Assembly: GCF_018860915.1 (NCBI RefSeq)
Contig: NZ_JAHKQD010000007.1
Coordinates: 62,001 to 126,000 of the forward strand
DNA from: Colwellia sp. C2M11
GTDB lineage: Bacteria > Pseudomonadota > Gammaproteobacteria > Enterobacterales > Alteromonadaceae
Direction: 5' to 3'
DNA: 64,000 nt
In this document: piece by piece, positions 9,198 to 19,455 of the stretch
Position numbering within the stretch: position 1 is the stretch's first letter
Layout of the letters: each line of letters opens with the position of its first letter
Notes under the pieces: model-generated
Database searches by the model: none
Told to the model about the DNA's origin: nothing
The model's input: the letters and a program-made list of their open reading frames with translations, nothing else
Translations under genes and position numbers: made by a program

Positions 9198-10373
9198 TTA
9201 GTCTGTATATATAACAGTTGTCGTTAGTGGGCTAGCATTATCAAATTGTAGAAAAAGTTGCCCCGTAATATTACGTGCTATTCTACGGTACAAAGATGCT
9301 ATATCACCAGTGCTATTTTCGATGATGTCTGATTCACCAAAATCAGCATCTTGGCGAATATTAATATCAAGCGGTAATTGACCAAGTAATTGTGTTTGTT
9401 TTGATTTTGCCATTTTCTCGCCCCCAGCTTCTCCAAAAACATGGCTTTTATGCCCACAGTTTTCACATAAGTGATAACTCATATTTTCAATAATACCTAA
9501 AACAGGCACTTGCACCTTATCAAACATAGCAATTCCTTTTTCAGCATCAATCAAGGCAATGTCTTGTGGCGTTGTAACAATAACGGCAGCGGCTACGGGT
9601 ACTTTTTGCGCCAAAGTTAATTGAATATCCCCTGTACCCGGTGGCATATCAATGAGTAAGTAATCCAATTCAGGCCACGCCGTTTCATTTAGTAATTGAT
9701 TAAACGCACCACTCGCCATTGGACCTCGCCAAACCGTAGCATCTCCTTCATCAACAAGAAATCCTATCGACATAGCATGTAAACCATGAGCCTCTAACGG
9801 AATCATAAATTTGCCATCTTTAGATCCAGGTTTAGCATTTTTCAGCCCTAATAATGTTGGAATAGAGGGACCATAGATATCTGCATCTAAAATGCCAACC
9901 TTAGCCCCTTCAGCAATTAGTGCGTAAGCAAGATTTACTGCGGTAGTTGACTTACCTACCCCACCTTTACCTGAAGCAATAGCAATAATGTTTTTAATCT
10001 TACCGCCATTAAGAGCAGAAGAACGTACCGTATTGACATTAAGTGTTATTTCAAAATCAACTTGCTGAGCAAAAGAAGTTGATAAGGTAGTGGCAAGTGT
10101 ATCTAATTCTCCTTGGCAAGGAAAAGGCAGAGTTAACTCAACCAGTATTCTGTTCGATTTTTCTGTATGTATTTTAAAATCACGACAAACAGCAAGCACA
10201 CCTTGAGGAAAGTTTAGTGATTGATAGCTTGTTAATGCTTCTTCTATCACTTGAATTTTTTCTGCCGTTGTTAAATCAATGGTAGGTAAAGCACTTTTAG
10301 AATCGTTTTGAAGTCGCGGTCTAGTGGATGATTTTTTATTTTCACTTTTATTATTGAAGAATTTACCGAACAT
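9198..10373 (-). CDS. mrp: Mrp/ApbC-type Fe-S cluster carrier ATPase
   Basis: 391-residue P-loop ATPase of the Mrp/NBP35 group that binds and hands on Fe-S clusters. The deviant Walker [12 protein letters not shown] is at about residues 133-143, and the cluster-binding CENC pair is C303 and C306. An N-terminal MIP18-like domain (about residues 35-115) precedes the ATPase. The first about 30 residues are lysine- and serine-rich and probably flexible. Divergent from metG with about 80 bp between starts, a common gammaproteobacterial arrangement. Confidence 0.94.
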   Translation of the reverse strand: MFGKFFNNKSENKKSSTRPRLQNDSKSALPTIDLTTAEKIQVIEEALTSYQSLNFPQGVLAVCRDFKIHTEKSNRILVELTLPFPCQGELDTLATTLSTSFAQQVDFEITLNVNTVRSSALNGGKIKNIIAIASGKGGVGKSTTAVNLAYALIAEGAKVGILDADIYGPSIPTLLGLKNAKPGSKDGKFMIPLEAHGLHAMSIGFLVDEGDATVWRGPMASGAFNQLLNETAWPELDYLLIDMPPGTGDIQLTLAQKVPVAAAVIVTTPQDIALIDAEKGIAMFDKVQVPVLGIIENMSYHLCENCGHKSHVFGEAGGEKMAKSKQTQLLGQLPLDINIRQDADFGESDIIENSTGDIASLYRRIARNITGQLFLQFDNASPLTTTVIYTD

Positions 10374-10456
10374 ATTGTCACATTAATTATTTGAGTATAA
10401 ACGTTAAATTCTGTACTATTGCAGCCATTATTACCATCAAAAAACACTATTTATTC

Positions 10457-12583
10457 ATGTCTATAGCTACTTCTTCGCAAACATTACCAAAAAAACGCAA
10501 AATATTAGTTACTTGCGCATTACCTTACGCCAATGGATCAATTCATTTGGGACATTTACTTGAGCATATTCAAACAGATATTTGGGTACGATTCCAACGA
10601 ATGCGCGGACATGAAACTTATTTTGTTTGTGCTGATGATGCTCACGGCACACCAATTATGCTTAAAGCACAAGAATTAGGCATAACACCTGAAGAAATGA
10701 TTAATGCAGTTCGTGATGAACATATGGCTGATTTTGCTGATTTCCACATTAGTTTTGATAATTATCACACAACGCATTGTGAAGAAAACCAAGCTTTATC
10801 GAGTGATATTTATAATAAATTACATGCTAAAGGTCATATTAAGACACGTACTATTTCGCAGCTTTATGATCCTGAAAAGGGTATGTTTTTACCTGATCGT
10901 TTTGTAAAAGGCACCTGCCCTAAGTGTAAATCAGAAGATGAAAATGGCGACAGCTGTGACAAATGTGGCGCAACTTATTCACCAACTGAAGTCATTAACC
11001 CGCGCTCAGTTGTTTCTGGTGCCACACCGGTACTAAAAGATTCGGAGCACTACTTCTTCGATTTACCAGCCTTTGAAGGTATGTTAAAAGAATGGATTCG
11101 CAGTGGCGCATTACAAGAAGAGATGGCTAACAAGCTTTCAGAATGGTTTGAGCAAGGTTTAAAGCAATGGGATATTAGCCGTGATGCTCCCTACTTTGGT
11201 TTTGAAATTCCAAATGCTCCTGGTAAATTTTTCTATGTTTGGTTAGATGCACCAATCGGCTACATGGGAAGTTTTAAAAATCTATGTAATAAGAATTCAA
11301 ACATTGATTTCGACAGTTTTTGGGCCGAAAATTCTGACGCTGAGCTATACCACTTTATTGGTAAAGATATAATCTATTTCCACAGTTTATTTTGGCCATC
11401 AGTACTCGAAGGTGCTGGCTATCGTAAGCCAACAAGCGTATTCGCCCATGGTTTTGTGACAGTAAATGGCGAGAAAATGTCTAAATCTAAAGGCACCTTT
11501 ATTAAAGGTCGTACTTATTTAGATCATTTAAATCCTGAATATTTACGTTACTACTACGCAGCGAAATTAACGAATCGCATCGATGATTTAGATTTAAATC
11601 TAGAAGACTTTGCTCAACGTGTTAATTCTGATTTAGTGGGTAAAGTCGTTAATATCGCTTCACGTTGTGCTAGTTTTATAACCAAACGTTTTGATGGGAT
11701 GTTATCAACAAATATTGATAACCAAGCACTTGCTGACGAAGTTATGAATGCTGGTGATAGCATTGCCGCACATTATGAAAGCCGTGATTTTGGTCGTGGT
11801 ATGCGTGAAATTATGGCACTTGCTGATAAAGTTAATGAGTACATTGCGGTAAAAGAACCTTGGCAGCTTGTGAAAGACGAAACTAAACAGCAAGAAGTAC
11901 AAGATATTTGCTCTTTAGGTATCAACATGTTCCGTACCTTAATGATTTATTTAAAACCTGTCTTACCAGTACTTGCCGATAGCACTGCTGCATTTTTAAA
12001 TGATGAATTAATTTGGGATGGTCATAAAAAACTATTAACTGATCATAAAATCAATAAGTTTAAAGCACTGTTACAACGTGTAGATATGGATAAAGTTAAT
12101 GCAGTCACAGAAGCTTCGAAAGAAAATTTAGCGGCTATAAGCACGGACGCTAAAAAAGAAAAAACAAATAATAAGAAAAAGAAACAAGAAAAAATTGTCG
12201 ATAATTCTGCTGCACTTGCTAATCCATTAGCTGCAGATCCTATTAGTGAAGAGATTCAGTTCGATGATTTTGCTAAAATTGATTTAAGAATTGTTAAAAT
12301 AATTAATGCTGAGCATGTTGAAAAAGCCAATAAACTACTTAAATTAACATTAGCACTTGATAATGATGGCACAGAAACTCGTCAAGTATTCGCTGGTATA
12401 AAATCGGCTTATCAACCTGAAGATTTAATTGGCAAGCAGACGGTTATGGTAGCCAATTTAGCGCCTCGCAAGATGCGCTTTGGCATGTCTGAAGGTATGG
12501 TGTTAGCTGCAGGCCCAGGCGGCGAAGACTTGTGGATATTAAACCCTGATGATGGCGCACAACCAGGTATGCGAGTTAAATAA
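10457..12583 (+). CDS. metG: methionyl-tRNA synthetase
   Basis: Charges tRNA-Met. Class I signature HLGH sits in the segment [16 protein letters not shown] and the KMSKS loop is present as [12 protein letters not shown] zinc knuckle with CPKC and CDKC lies between them. The C-terminal tRNA-binding/dimerisation domain follows a lysine-rich linker and ends with [14 protein letters not shown]. The start chosen is ATG 10457 ([19 protein letters not shown]), giving 708 aa; the reading frame is open back to a TTG at 10391, but those residues are not family-like. Confidence 0.96.
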   Translation: MSIATSSQTLPKKRKILVTCALPYANGSIHLGHLLEHIQTDIWVRFQRMRGHETYFVCADDAHGTPIMLKAQELGITPEEMINAVRDEHMADFADFHISFDNYHTTHCEENQALSSDIYNKLHAKGHIKTRTISQLYDPEKGMFLPDRFVKGTCPKCKSEDENGDSCDKCGATYSPTEVINPRSVVSGATPVLKDSEHYFFDLPAFEGMLKEWIRSGALQEEMANKLSEWFEQGLKQWDISRDAPYFGFEIPNAPGKFFYVWLDAPIGYMGSFKNLCNKNSNIDFDSFWAENSDAELYHFIGKDIIYFHSLFWPSVLEGAGYRKPTSVFAHGFVTVNGEKMSKSKGTFIKGRTYLDHLNPEYLRYYYAAKLTNRIDDLDLNLEDFAQRVNSDLVGKVVNIASRCASFITKRFDGMLSTNIDNQALADEVMNAGDSIAAHYESRDFGRGMREIMALADKVNEYIAVKEPWQLVKDETKQQEVQDICSLGINMFRTLMIYLKPVLPVLADSTAAFLNDELIWDGHKKLLTDHKINKFKALLQRVDMDKVNAVTEASKENLAAISTDAKKEKTNNKKKKQEKIVDNSAALANPLAADPISEEIQFDDFAKIDLRIVKIINAEHVEKANKLLKLTLALDNDGTETRQVFAGIKSAYQPEDLIGKQTVMVANLAPRKMRFGMSEGMVLAAGPGGEDLWILNPDDGAQPGMRVK

Positions 12584-12632
12584 AATAACTTACTGTTATC
12601 ACTACCAACTTCATTTTATATGAAGCGCTCGT

Positions 12633-12666
12633 AAAAAAGGTATGGCATAACGCGATACCTTTTTTT
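12633..12666 (+). terminator. rho-independent terminator after metG
   Basis: AAAAAAGGTAT (12633-12643) pairs with ATACCTTTTTT (12655-12665), followed by further T. The loop is about 11 nt. It lies 50 bp past the metG stop and before the next plus-strand gene. Confidence 0.85.
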
Positions 12667-12698
12667 TGTCAAGCTAAACTAATTAAACCTATAAAAAC

Positions 12699-14852
12699 AT
12701 GAGTATTATTATGGTAAAAAAACTAACAAGTTTGCTAAGCAACACACCGGCTTCCTTGCTAATTTTAATCGCTATGTTTATCGGTTTAGTTGTTGGTGCA
12801 ACCACATCAACCGTTTATTCGGGGGTAAATGAAATAGCAGACGCCTTTGTTATGCTATTACAAATGACAGCGCTTCCTTATATTGCGTTATCATTAATTA
12901 TTGGTATAGGTAGCCTCTCAGAGCATAGAATAAGCGGTACGATTAAAAAAAGTTTAGTTATTCTTATCTCATTAACCGCAACCGTATTGCTTTTTATTTT
13001 AATTACGCCCATTGCCTTTCCAGACTGGGAAAGTGCTGATTTTTATAGCTTAAGTACAATAAAAACAGTACAAGATCTCGATATTATTAAGCTCTTTATT
13101 CCCACTAATCCTTTTTATTCTTTTGCTAACGGTTTAATTCCAAGCGTTGTTATGTTTAGTATTCTGGTTGGCATCGGCTTAATGAAGGTAAAAGCTAAAA
13201 AGCAAACCTTATTAGCTTTAATAGGTTTAAACAAAGCCATTATTAATGTTAGCTCTATGGTGATTAAATTAGCGCCATTAGCCATTTTTTGTATTGCATT
13301 ACGTGCTGCAGCAACAATTGATAGTTCACAAATAGATGGGTTACTTGTTTATATAGTTTCCGCCAGTGTTTTAGTGCTGCTTTTAGCCTTTTTGATAATA
13401 CCTGCAATTATTGCCACTATTACACCTTTGGGTTATAGGGAAATACTAAAGGCCTCACGTGAAGCAATGATCACTGCCTTTGCAACCGGAAGCTTTTTTA
13501 TTGTTATTCCATTAATTGTCGAAAAAACAAAACAGTTAATTGAAAAAATGCCGGTAGATAATGCCCATTTACGCACTGATGCTATTATTGCGCCTAGCAT
13601 CATTGTGCCTATTGGCTTTAGCTTACCAATAGGCGGTAAACTTTTAGCTTTATTATTCGTTTTATTCGCTGCCTGGTTTTCTGGCTCAGAAGTCAGTGCA
13701 AGCCATTACCTTTATTTACTTACTGCTGGTTTACCCCAATTATTTAGTTCAAGCTCAGTGGCTATGCCAAATTTATTAGAAATATTCAATGTACCTAGCT
13801 CAATGTATGAATTATTTTTAGTCGCTGAAAACTTAATTGTCGGTCGCCTTAGCGCTTTGCTTTCTGTGGTATTCTCGTCAAGCTTAGCAATATTAATTGC
13901 GACAAGTATGTTAAAACAACTTACATTTAAATGGTCTAAGTTTAACAAATACTTAATCCTTCTTCCGGTATTATCTGTTATTGCCTTTATCGCATTAAGG
14001 TTTACTTTTGACAGCATTAGTTATCAATACCAAGGGTATACAAAGTTTATTGAACGTGACTTTATTATGTATAACTCCCAAAGTAAGGTGTTAGAGGCAC
14101 CAACTAATATCAAGGCTAACTCTCAACCCAATGTTGATGTGTTAACACGTATAAGTAAGCGAGGCTTTATCCGTGTTGGTTATTTTAGAGATGACTTACC
14201 TTATGCTTTTCATAATAATGAGGGAAAACTTGTCGGTTTTGACATTGAAGTGCTTAACCTACTCGCAGATGATTTAGAGGTAGATATTGAATTTGTGCGA
14301 ATTTTCCATAATGAAGCACAAAAACTACTCTCTTCAGGTTATTTGGATATGACAACCGGCATTCCTTTAATTCCTAACAATATGAAGAAATTCACATTAA
14401 CTGTGCCATATAGTACTCAATCTCTTGCTTTTATCGTTCACGATGGCAGGCGGAGTGAATTTACCACTTGGGAAAAAATTATTAATAATGAACAACTAAT
14501 TATTGGTATCCCTGAATTATACTACAGCGAAAACTTAGTGAATCGTCATTTTGAACACGGCACAATTTGGGAAATATCTACACCAAGGTTATATTTTAAA
14601 AAAGAATACGAACATATTGACGCCATGCTTATTGGGGCTCCAACGGCTTCAGCTTGGACTTTATTACACCCAGAATATACAGTAGTAACGCCAAAACCAG
14701 CGCAAGCTCCCTTATCAATGGCTTTTGCTATTAATAACAAAGATACCGCTTTTGAATTATTTATGCGTAACTGGATACACATGAAAAAGCAAAACAACAA
14801 TATTGATCAATTATTTCAATATTGGATTGCCGGAAAAGAAGAATTTAAATAG
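12699..14852 (+). CDS. dicarboxylate/amino-acid symporter fused to a solute-binding domain
   Basis: 717-residue two-part protein. Residues about 10-440 are an SDF/DAACS (GltP/DctA-type) cation symporter with eight or so membrane helices. After the last helix (about 418-436), residues about 480-715 form a family-3 periplasmic solute-binding domain, beginning with IRVGYFRDDLPYAF and KLVGFDIEVLNLLADDL. The serine-rich hairpin motif of classical DAACS is replaced by ATGSFFIVIP, so the substrate cannot be inferred from well-studied members. The binding domain would sit on the periplasmic face if the C-terminus is outside. Substrate unknown; amino acid or dicarboxylate likely. Confidence 0.85.
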   Translation: MSIIMVKKLTSLLSNTPASLLILIAMFIGLVVGATTSTVYSGVNEIADAFVMLLQMTALPYIALSLIIGIGSLSEHRISGTIKKSLVILISLTATVLLFILITPIAFPDWESADFYSLSTIKTVQDLDIIKLFIPTNPFYSFANGLIPSVVMFSILVGIGLMKVKAKKQTLLALIGLNKAIINVSSMVIKLAPLAIFCIALRAAATIDSSQIDGLLVYIVSASVLVLLLAFLIIPAIIATITPLGYREILKASREAMITAFATGSFFIVIPLIVEKTKQLIEKMPVDNAHLRTDAIIAPSIIVPIGFSLPIGGKLLALLFVLFAAWFSGSEVSASHYLYLLTAGLPQLFSSSSVAMPNLLEIFNVPSSMYELFLVAENLIVGRLSALLSVVFSSSLAILIATSMLKQLTFKWSKFNKYLILLPVLSVIAFIALRFTFDSISYQYQGYTKFIERDFIMYNSQSKVLEAPTNIKANSQPNVDVLTRISKRGFIRVGYFRDDLPYAFHNNEGKLVGFDIEVLNLLADDLEVDIEFVRIFHNEAQKLLSSGYLDMTTGIPLIPNNMKKFTLTVPYSTQSLAFIVHDGRRSEFTTWEKIINNEQLIIGIPELYYSENLVNRHFEHGTIWEISTPRLYFKKEYEHIDAMLIGAPTASAWTLLHPEYTVVTPKPAQAPLSMAFAINNKDTAFELFMRNWIHMKKQNNNIDQLFQYWIAGKEEFK

Positions 14853-14877
14853 TACATAACAATAGAGCCTAACCAAG

Positions 14878-15318
14878 ATGAAATTGAACACAAAATTAAA
14901 TATGAACAGAACATTAAAGCTATGTGTTAGCCCTTTACTGCTTTTATTAGCCAGTTGTAGTAGTAGCTTTGTCTCAACCAATCTCGATAAAGATAACTTT
15001 AGTGATTATTTCTCTGCCAGTCACGTTAAAATTTATCAAAGCGAAAAAGACATTAACGCTCGTTATCAATTAGTGGGGATTGTTGAGGGTCAAGATTGCC
15101 AAATTAAGCCTCATCACGCAGAGCCTGATGAGATTAATGCACGAACTGAAGCAAGAAGGTTGGCATTTGATCAAGGAGCTAATGGTATCGTTTTTTCACA
15201 ATGTGCCTTATTAGCCCACGAACGGTTAGCCCAACTAAATGACAGTGCTGATGCGCAACAATGCCATGCCATTGTTATCTGTTATGCAAAAGCTTATGCC
15301 ATTGAAGTAACCAAGTGA
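14878..15318 (+). CDS. rcsF: RcsF-like outer-membrane stress-sensor lipoprotein
   Basis: 146-residue lipoprotein with a hydrophobic signal ending in the lipobox LASC. Downstream are four cysteines (in GQDCQ, FSQCA, QQCHA and VICYA), the number that forms the two disulfides of RcsF. The segment YQLVGIVEGQDCQ followed by a residue-rich helix (ARTEARRLAFDQGANGIVF) matches the RcsF fold. It stops 1 bp before trmO, the conserved rcsF-trmO order. Whether a full Rcs phosphorelay exists in this organism cannot be told from this window. Confidence 0.85.
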   Translation: MKLNTKLNMNRTLKLCVSPLLLLLASCSSSFVSTNLDKDNFSDYFSASHVKIYQSEKDINARYQLVGIVEGQDCQIKPHHAEPDEINARTEARRLAFDQGANGIVFSQCALLAHERLAQLNDSADAQQCHAIVICYAKAYAIEVTK

Positions 15319-15319
15319 C

Positions 15320-16057
15320 ATGATTGAAACAAACTTAACGAGTGCTCCTAGCATTAACATAAAGCCCATTGGTATTGTTAATTCTCCTTATAAAGAGAAG
15401 TTTGCGATACCTCGTCAACCTGGGTTAGTGGATGCGGCCAAAGGCACTATCGCATTACTTAATGATGTCAATACACTTGATAGTGTTAGAGGACTAGAGC
15501 AGTTTAGCCATATTTGGCTATTATTTGTCTTTCATGGCACACAAGCGCAAGGCTGGAAGCCATTGGTGAAACCACCTCGCCTTGGTGGTAATAAAAAGCT
15601 AGGAGTACTTGCAACACGTTCAACCTTTAGACCCAACCCTATTGGGATGTCCGTGGTTAAACTCGATAGCATTGAAACCGTAGAACAAAATATTATTTTA
15701 CATATATCGGGGATGGATTTATTAGATCAAACACCTATTGTAGACATAAAGCCTTATATTAGCTATTCAGACGCCTTACCCAATGCATGTGCTGGCTTTG
15801 CTCAACATCAACCTAATAGTAAGCTAAACATTACCTTTTCAGAAAATTCACGGCAAATTTTAACCAGATTAACACAGCGATTACCTGAGTTATCCTTACT
15901 TATCGAACAAGTATTAGCGCAAGATCCTCGCCCTGCTTACAAACAAAATAAGCTTGATGAAAAGGTTTATGGCATGCATTTATATAACCTAAATATTCAA
16001 TGGCGGATGCTAAATGTAGAGACAATAGAAGTTATTCAAATTACTGAACTACCGTAA
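15320..16057 (+). CDS. trmO: tRNA (N6-threonylcarbamoyladenosine37-N6)-methyltransferase TrmO
   Basis: SAM-dependent methyltransferase that makes m6t6A37 in threonine tRNAs, of the UPF0066/TsaA beta-barrel type rather than the Rossmann type. The 245-residue protein shows the family hallmarks LEQFSHIWLLFVFH, the LATRSTFRPNPIGMS motif and the segment LDQTPIVDIKPYI. The start ATG follows the rcsF stop by 1 bp, so translation is probably coupled. Confidence 0.93.
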   Translation: MIETNLTSAPSINIKPIGIVNSPYKEKFAIPRQPGLVDAAKGTIALLNDVNTLDSVRGLEQFSHIWLLFVFHGTQAQGWKPLVKPPRLGGNKKLGVLATRSTFRPNPIGMSVVKLDSIETVEQNIILHISGMDLLDQTPIVDIKPYISYSDALPNACAGFAQHQPNSKLNITFSENSRQILTRLTQRLPELSLLIEQVLAQDPRPAYKQNKLDEKVYGMHLYNLNIQWRMLNVETIEVIQITELP

Positions 16058-16128
16058 GATTTAGCTTTATCGCAACTAAATTTCGAACAAAGCTATTCTC
16101 CTGTGTGTTCACTTATTTTTTATTTTTC

Positions 16129-17940
16129 TTATTTATTACAAGCCGCTATAGGGTGAACAACTGCTTTGGTAATTTTACCATATTGGTATTTAACAATAGG
16201 TTGGTTTATATAACCAGTAAATTTTCTTGGCTTCCATTGAGGTAAAAAAGCATAGTCTGTTGTTAAATTAACAATTAACCCTGTCGATTTTTGACATTTT
16301 ATTTTGTTCTGGCTCTTAATGTTACTCGGGCTACTCGACGCTTCATTAGCTAAAAGATCATTAGAGAAGTTTTTCTCACGACTCCCTGCGACAACACAAA
16401 TCCTATTCTCAGCAGCTAGAGACAGAATATTATACTCGACCTCGCTGGGCTCTTGAATATCAAAGGGTAGCAACAATAAATGAATGCCACTCAACGCGGC
16501 AACTTTTACTATTTCAGGTAGGTTAGCATCATCGGCTGTTAACATTGCAACAGTAATATTACCTTGCTCTAGTGGCAACGCTATTATAGTTAATTTATCG
16601 CCTAATGATGTCCACTGATACCTATTACAAAAGTGTAATTGCTGTTGTGTTGCCAATAAACCTTGTTGATTTATTAGAACCGCCTGATGTATTCCTTCAA
16701 TAACTAAACTGGTACACACATACTGAAAAGGTCTCAACACTGCACTAATTTTAGTTATGAGCTGTAGGCTCAAACTCGCAATTGTTTTACGTTTTTCAAC
16801 ATCATTTGTTATTGCTTTATCAGCGATAAAAAACAACTCTGGTAATTGAATAATATCGCTAAGATTATTTTCAATATAATGGCAAACATCTTCAATTGCT
16901 TCTTCATTAGATTTATAGGTAGCATATATAGCGACATTAGCTGTTTTTGCTATATTTTTATCTACCAAAGCATGCTTATGTAATGCAGATTGATTAATAT
17001 TTTCTCTTAATGCCTGATATAACTCAGGCCGTAATTGTTTAAGCACTTTAGAGCCATCAGGACGAACTTTATTATGCAGTCCAACTTTTTTACCTGTACC
17101 TATTAAATCGATATCAGCAAAAATATAGCCCTCTTTATTATGCTTTATTTGTGCTAGTACTGAACCACTAGGACAAATAATTTGGCTATTCCCTACTCCC
17201 GAATTACTCGACTGAGCCGTTTGCGTTGTAAAATCATTAGCTTTGCTTTGAGCAATAAAATCTTGTGATGATTCTTGATGACTTACTTGGTGACGTACCG
17301 GATAAATTAATGCACCGATTTTATTAGCTGTCGCGATAAACACGTTATTTTCATAAGCACGAGCAGGATCATATAAACAACTTTGATCAAGCGCAAAGGT
17401 GTTAACAGAATTACACAATAACTGCGCGCCACCTAACGCTAATTTTCTCGATTTTTCAAAAGTGATATCATCGTTACCATTTAATAGGCCTAATTTTCCA
17501 TATGGCGTTGTGGCTACATCTGCAGTTTCGCTTGTACAAATATAAAAGTCATGCTCATGCCCTATCAACGAGTGTTTATCTTTTTGTTGAATAAGCTCTC
17601 CTAATGGTGAAAATAAACAAGACGTTACCGTAATATTTGATTTAATAGCGCCATCTTGATGATCACGTGAAGGGTCTCTTCGTAAAGTAACATTAATAAC
17701 AATATAACAATGATGTTTTATTGCTTGATCAGCAATACATTGTAAGAAACTACCATTGATTTCTAGCGCTGCATTCCATGCTTGATTATGATCACTACAC
17801 TCACTCAACGTATTACTATATTCAGGAAGAACAATTAGCATGGGTTTACACACCGCAGCGTCATTTATTATACGGATACAAGTTGCTAAATTTTCTTGTG
17901 TGCTTGAAGTGGTGGCAAACTGAGTAACGGCTACACGCAT
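16129..17940 (-). CDS. tandem nitrilase-fold protein lacking catalytic cysteines
   Basis: 603 residues made of two carbon-nitrogen hydrolase (nitrilase superfamily) domains, about 1-290 and 330-600. Domain 1 keeps the glutamate (E40 in VLPEYSN) and a plausible lysine (K122 in KDKHSL). The strand that should carry the nucleophile reads GLLNGNDDITFEKSR, with no cysteine at 150-165. Domain 2 keeps E368 (QLPELF), but its nucleophile strand NITVAMLTADDANLPE also has none. Both active sites therefore look inactive, pointing to a binding or structural role. No signal peptide. It converges with trmO. Function unknown. Confidence 0.7.
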   Translation of the reverse strand: MRVAVTQFATTSSTQENLATCIRIINDAAVCKPMLIVLPEYSNTLSECSDHNQAWNAALEINGSFLQCIADQAIKHHCYIVINVTLRRDPSRDHQDGAIKSNITVTSCLFSPLGELIQQKDKHSLIGHEHDFYICTSETADVATTPYGKLGLLNGNDDITFEKSRKLALGGAQLLCNSVNTFALDQSCLYDPARAYENNVFIATANKIGALIYPVRHQVSHQESSQDFIAQSKANDFTTQTAQSSNSGVGNSQIICPSGSVLAQIKHNKEGYIFADIDLIGTGKKVGLHNKVRPDGSKVLKQLRPELYQALRENINQSALHKHALVDKNIAKTANVAIYATYKSNEEAIEDVCHYIENNLSDIIQLPELFFIADKAITNDVEKRKTIASLSLQLITKISAVLRPFQYVCTSLVIEGIHQAVLINQQGLLATQQQLHFCNRYQWTSLGDKLTIIALPLEQGNITVAMLTADDANLPEIVKVAALSGIHLLLLPFDIQEPSEVEYNILSLAAENRICVVAGSREKNFSNDLLANEASSSPSNIKSQNKIKCQKSTGLIVNLTTDYAFLPQWKPRKFTGYINQPIVKYQYGKITKAVVHPIAACNK

Positions 17941-18344
17941 AGTTTATACTTTTCCATAGAGCGAATGATTATTTATTTTAAAAATGTGAATTGTATAACA
18001 GAACACATTGCACATGATGGGCGTGATAGTACAACACAAAGCACATCAAAAACTATTGCTAAGCTTACATTTGCTAATTTTTAACTATATATGTTACTGC
18101 TAGCTATAGTTTTATATGCGTAAACACATCAAGTGTCAGAAAATTTTACACTATATAAAGCGCTTTATGCTCTTGTTAATAAAAACATCCAAAACAAAAG
18201 TAAATTACTGATATTTAATAACTAATAACTTAATTGTTAACTAGGCGTAAAAGTTGCATTAATATGTAAATTGTTGGTGTTACTAATGTAAAAGGTGATA
18301 TTCAACATATAAATTAATAAAAATAAAATAAATTAGGAAGTAAC
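17941..18344. other. intergenic region upstream of the PEP-CTERM gene
   Basis: 404 bp of AT-rich DNA between divergent genes. It contains a perfect 14-bp palindrome ATAAAGCGCTTTAT at 18155-18168, about 180 bp before the PEP-CTERM gene, of a form used by LacI-family regulators. I see no ORF or RNA gene. Confidence 0.5.
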
Positions 18345-18935
18345 ATGTTAAATAAACTTTTTTTAAAAACATTATTCACATTATCATTAGTATTCGCCGT
18401 AAGTAACACAGCCAATGCGACGTTAATCACCCAAGATATTTGGCTTGATTCAGGCATTACTACTGAAATTGATTATCAATATATTGGCTTTATTACTATA
18501 GATACTGAAATAGCAATTGTTGATGATGTTTTCAATGATGGCTCACTGATATTAGGCACTGTTAGCGCTTGGGTTGATTTTGAATTATTTGGTTTTAATT
18601 TTTGGACTGAAGCAGAGGCCATAGCCGCCCCTGGTGCTTTTCCAATGTTTGGTTTCTTTGAAGCCGTATTTGATGTAAATAATTTAGCAGCAGGTATTGA
18701 ATTATTACAATTTGATGTTACTGAAAATGCAATTAATCAAATTGCTTTCAATGGTTTCATTGATACATTTGTACCTACTGGCTTTCTTGATATTTTCGAT
18801 CCAACTGGTGCCTTGTACGACTTTGGTGATTTAGCTTTTGGTGAAGCGAGACTTACCGCTGTACCTGAGCCTACCAGTTTACTACTATTTTTAGCCGCTG
18901 CAATCGGCTTAACTACACGTAAAAAAGTAAAATAA
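18345..18935 (+). CDS. PEP-CTERM sorting-domain exported protein
   Basis: 196-residue secreted protein. It has an N-terminal signal peptide (hydrophobic residues about 5-24, ending ANA) and a C-terminal tripartite sorting signal: VPEPTS, then hydrophobic LLLFLAAAIGL, then the basic tail TTRKKVK. Such proteins are processed by EpsH-type exosortase and often join an exopolysaccharide matrix. The middle is acidic and rich in Phe, Ala and Ile with no recognisable domain. AGGAAG lies 5 bases before the ATG. No exosortase gene is in the window. Confidence 0.88.
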   Translation: MLNKLFLKTLFTLSLVFAVSNTANATLITQDIWLDSGITTEIDYQYIGFITIDTEIAIVDDVFNDGSLILGTVSAWVDFELFGFNFWTEAEAIAAPGAFPMFGFFEAVFDVNNLAAGIELLQFDVTENAINQIAFNGFIDTFVPTGFLDIFDPTGALYDFGDLAFGEARLTAVPEPTSLLLFLAAAIGLTTRKKVK

Positions 18936-19003
18936 TACGATTAATACACGGTTTAACAATACAAGAGTTATTGCATCGTACAACAAATGATAGTTTTTAA
19001 TAT

Positions 19004-19036
19004 AAGGCTAAGAGTTAACACTCTTAGCCTTTTTTT
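19004..19036 (+). terminator. rho-independent terminator after the PEP-CTERM gene
   Basis: A perfect 12-bp stem, AAGGCTAAGAGT (19004-19015) with ACTCTTAGCCTT (19020-19031), a 4-nt loop and a T-run to 19036. It lies 68 bp past the stop codon. Confidence 0.92.
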
Positions 19037-19361
19037 ATGCCATCAGCTTCGTTATTCGCTATGCTATCAACCTCAACTAGACAGTATTGAAAGCAGTTTA
19101 ACCATTTAATTCAATATCTAGTCTAAACTACATTAGTAAACCTAGCCCACACAACATTAAATACGGCCATATTATCAATAGACTCCTCATTAGTGCAGTA
19201 TAGGTAATGAAGTTCCCAACGATAAATTATCAAACTATACCTAAATATAGCTTTATCGCTAATATTTAACCGTAAATACCATATAGGAAACTTATTATTT
19301 TTCGTTACTTGTATAGTAAGAAAATGTATACAAGATTATTATTAAATATTTTTTTAAACAT

Positions 19362-19397
19362 AAAAAAACCTCATTGAATTACGCCAATGAGGTTTTT
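19362..19397 (-). terminator. rho-independent terminator after the subtilase gene
   Basis: AAAAACCTCATTG (19364-19376) pairs perfectly with CAATGAGGTTTTT (19385-19397) around an 8-nt loop. The A-run on the left is the U-tract on the minus strand, and T on the right makes it potentially bidirectional. It is 59 bp past the subtilase stop. Confidence 0.88.
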
Positions 19398-19455
19398 ATT
19401 TATTTTACTATTTAAACAAATAAACAGTATTGATATTTATTTATAAAGCGAGTGA

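Larger units (their letters stand above)
18936..19455. other. intergenic region between convergent genes
   Basis: 520 bp between the PEP-CTERM gene and the subtilase gene. It holds one terminator for each side (19004-19036 and 19362-19397). The about 320 bp between them has no ORF, repeat or structure that I can support. Confidence 0.7.

Noticed and set aside
10391-10456. TTG start extending metG by 22 residues
   Set aside because: The extra residues are not seen in the family, and the ATG at 10457 starts the usual MetG N-terminus.
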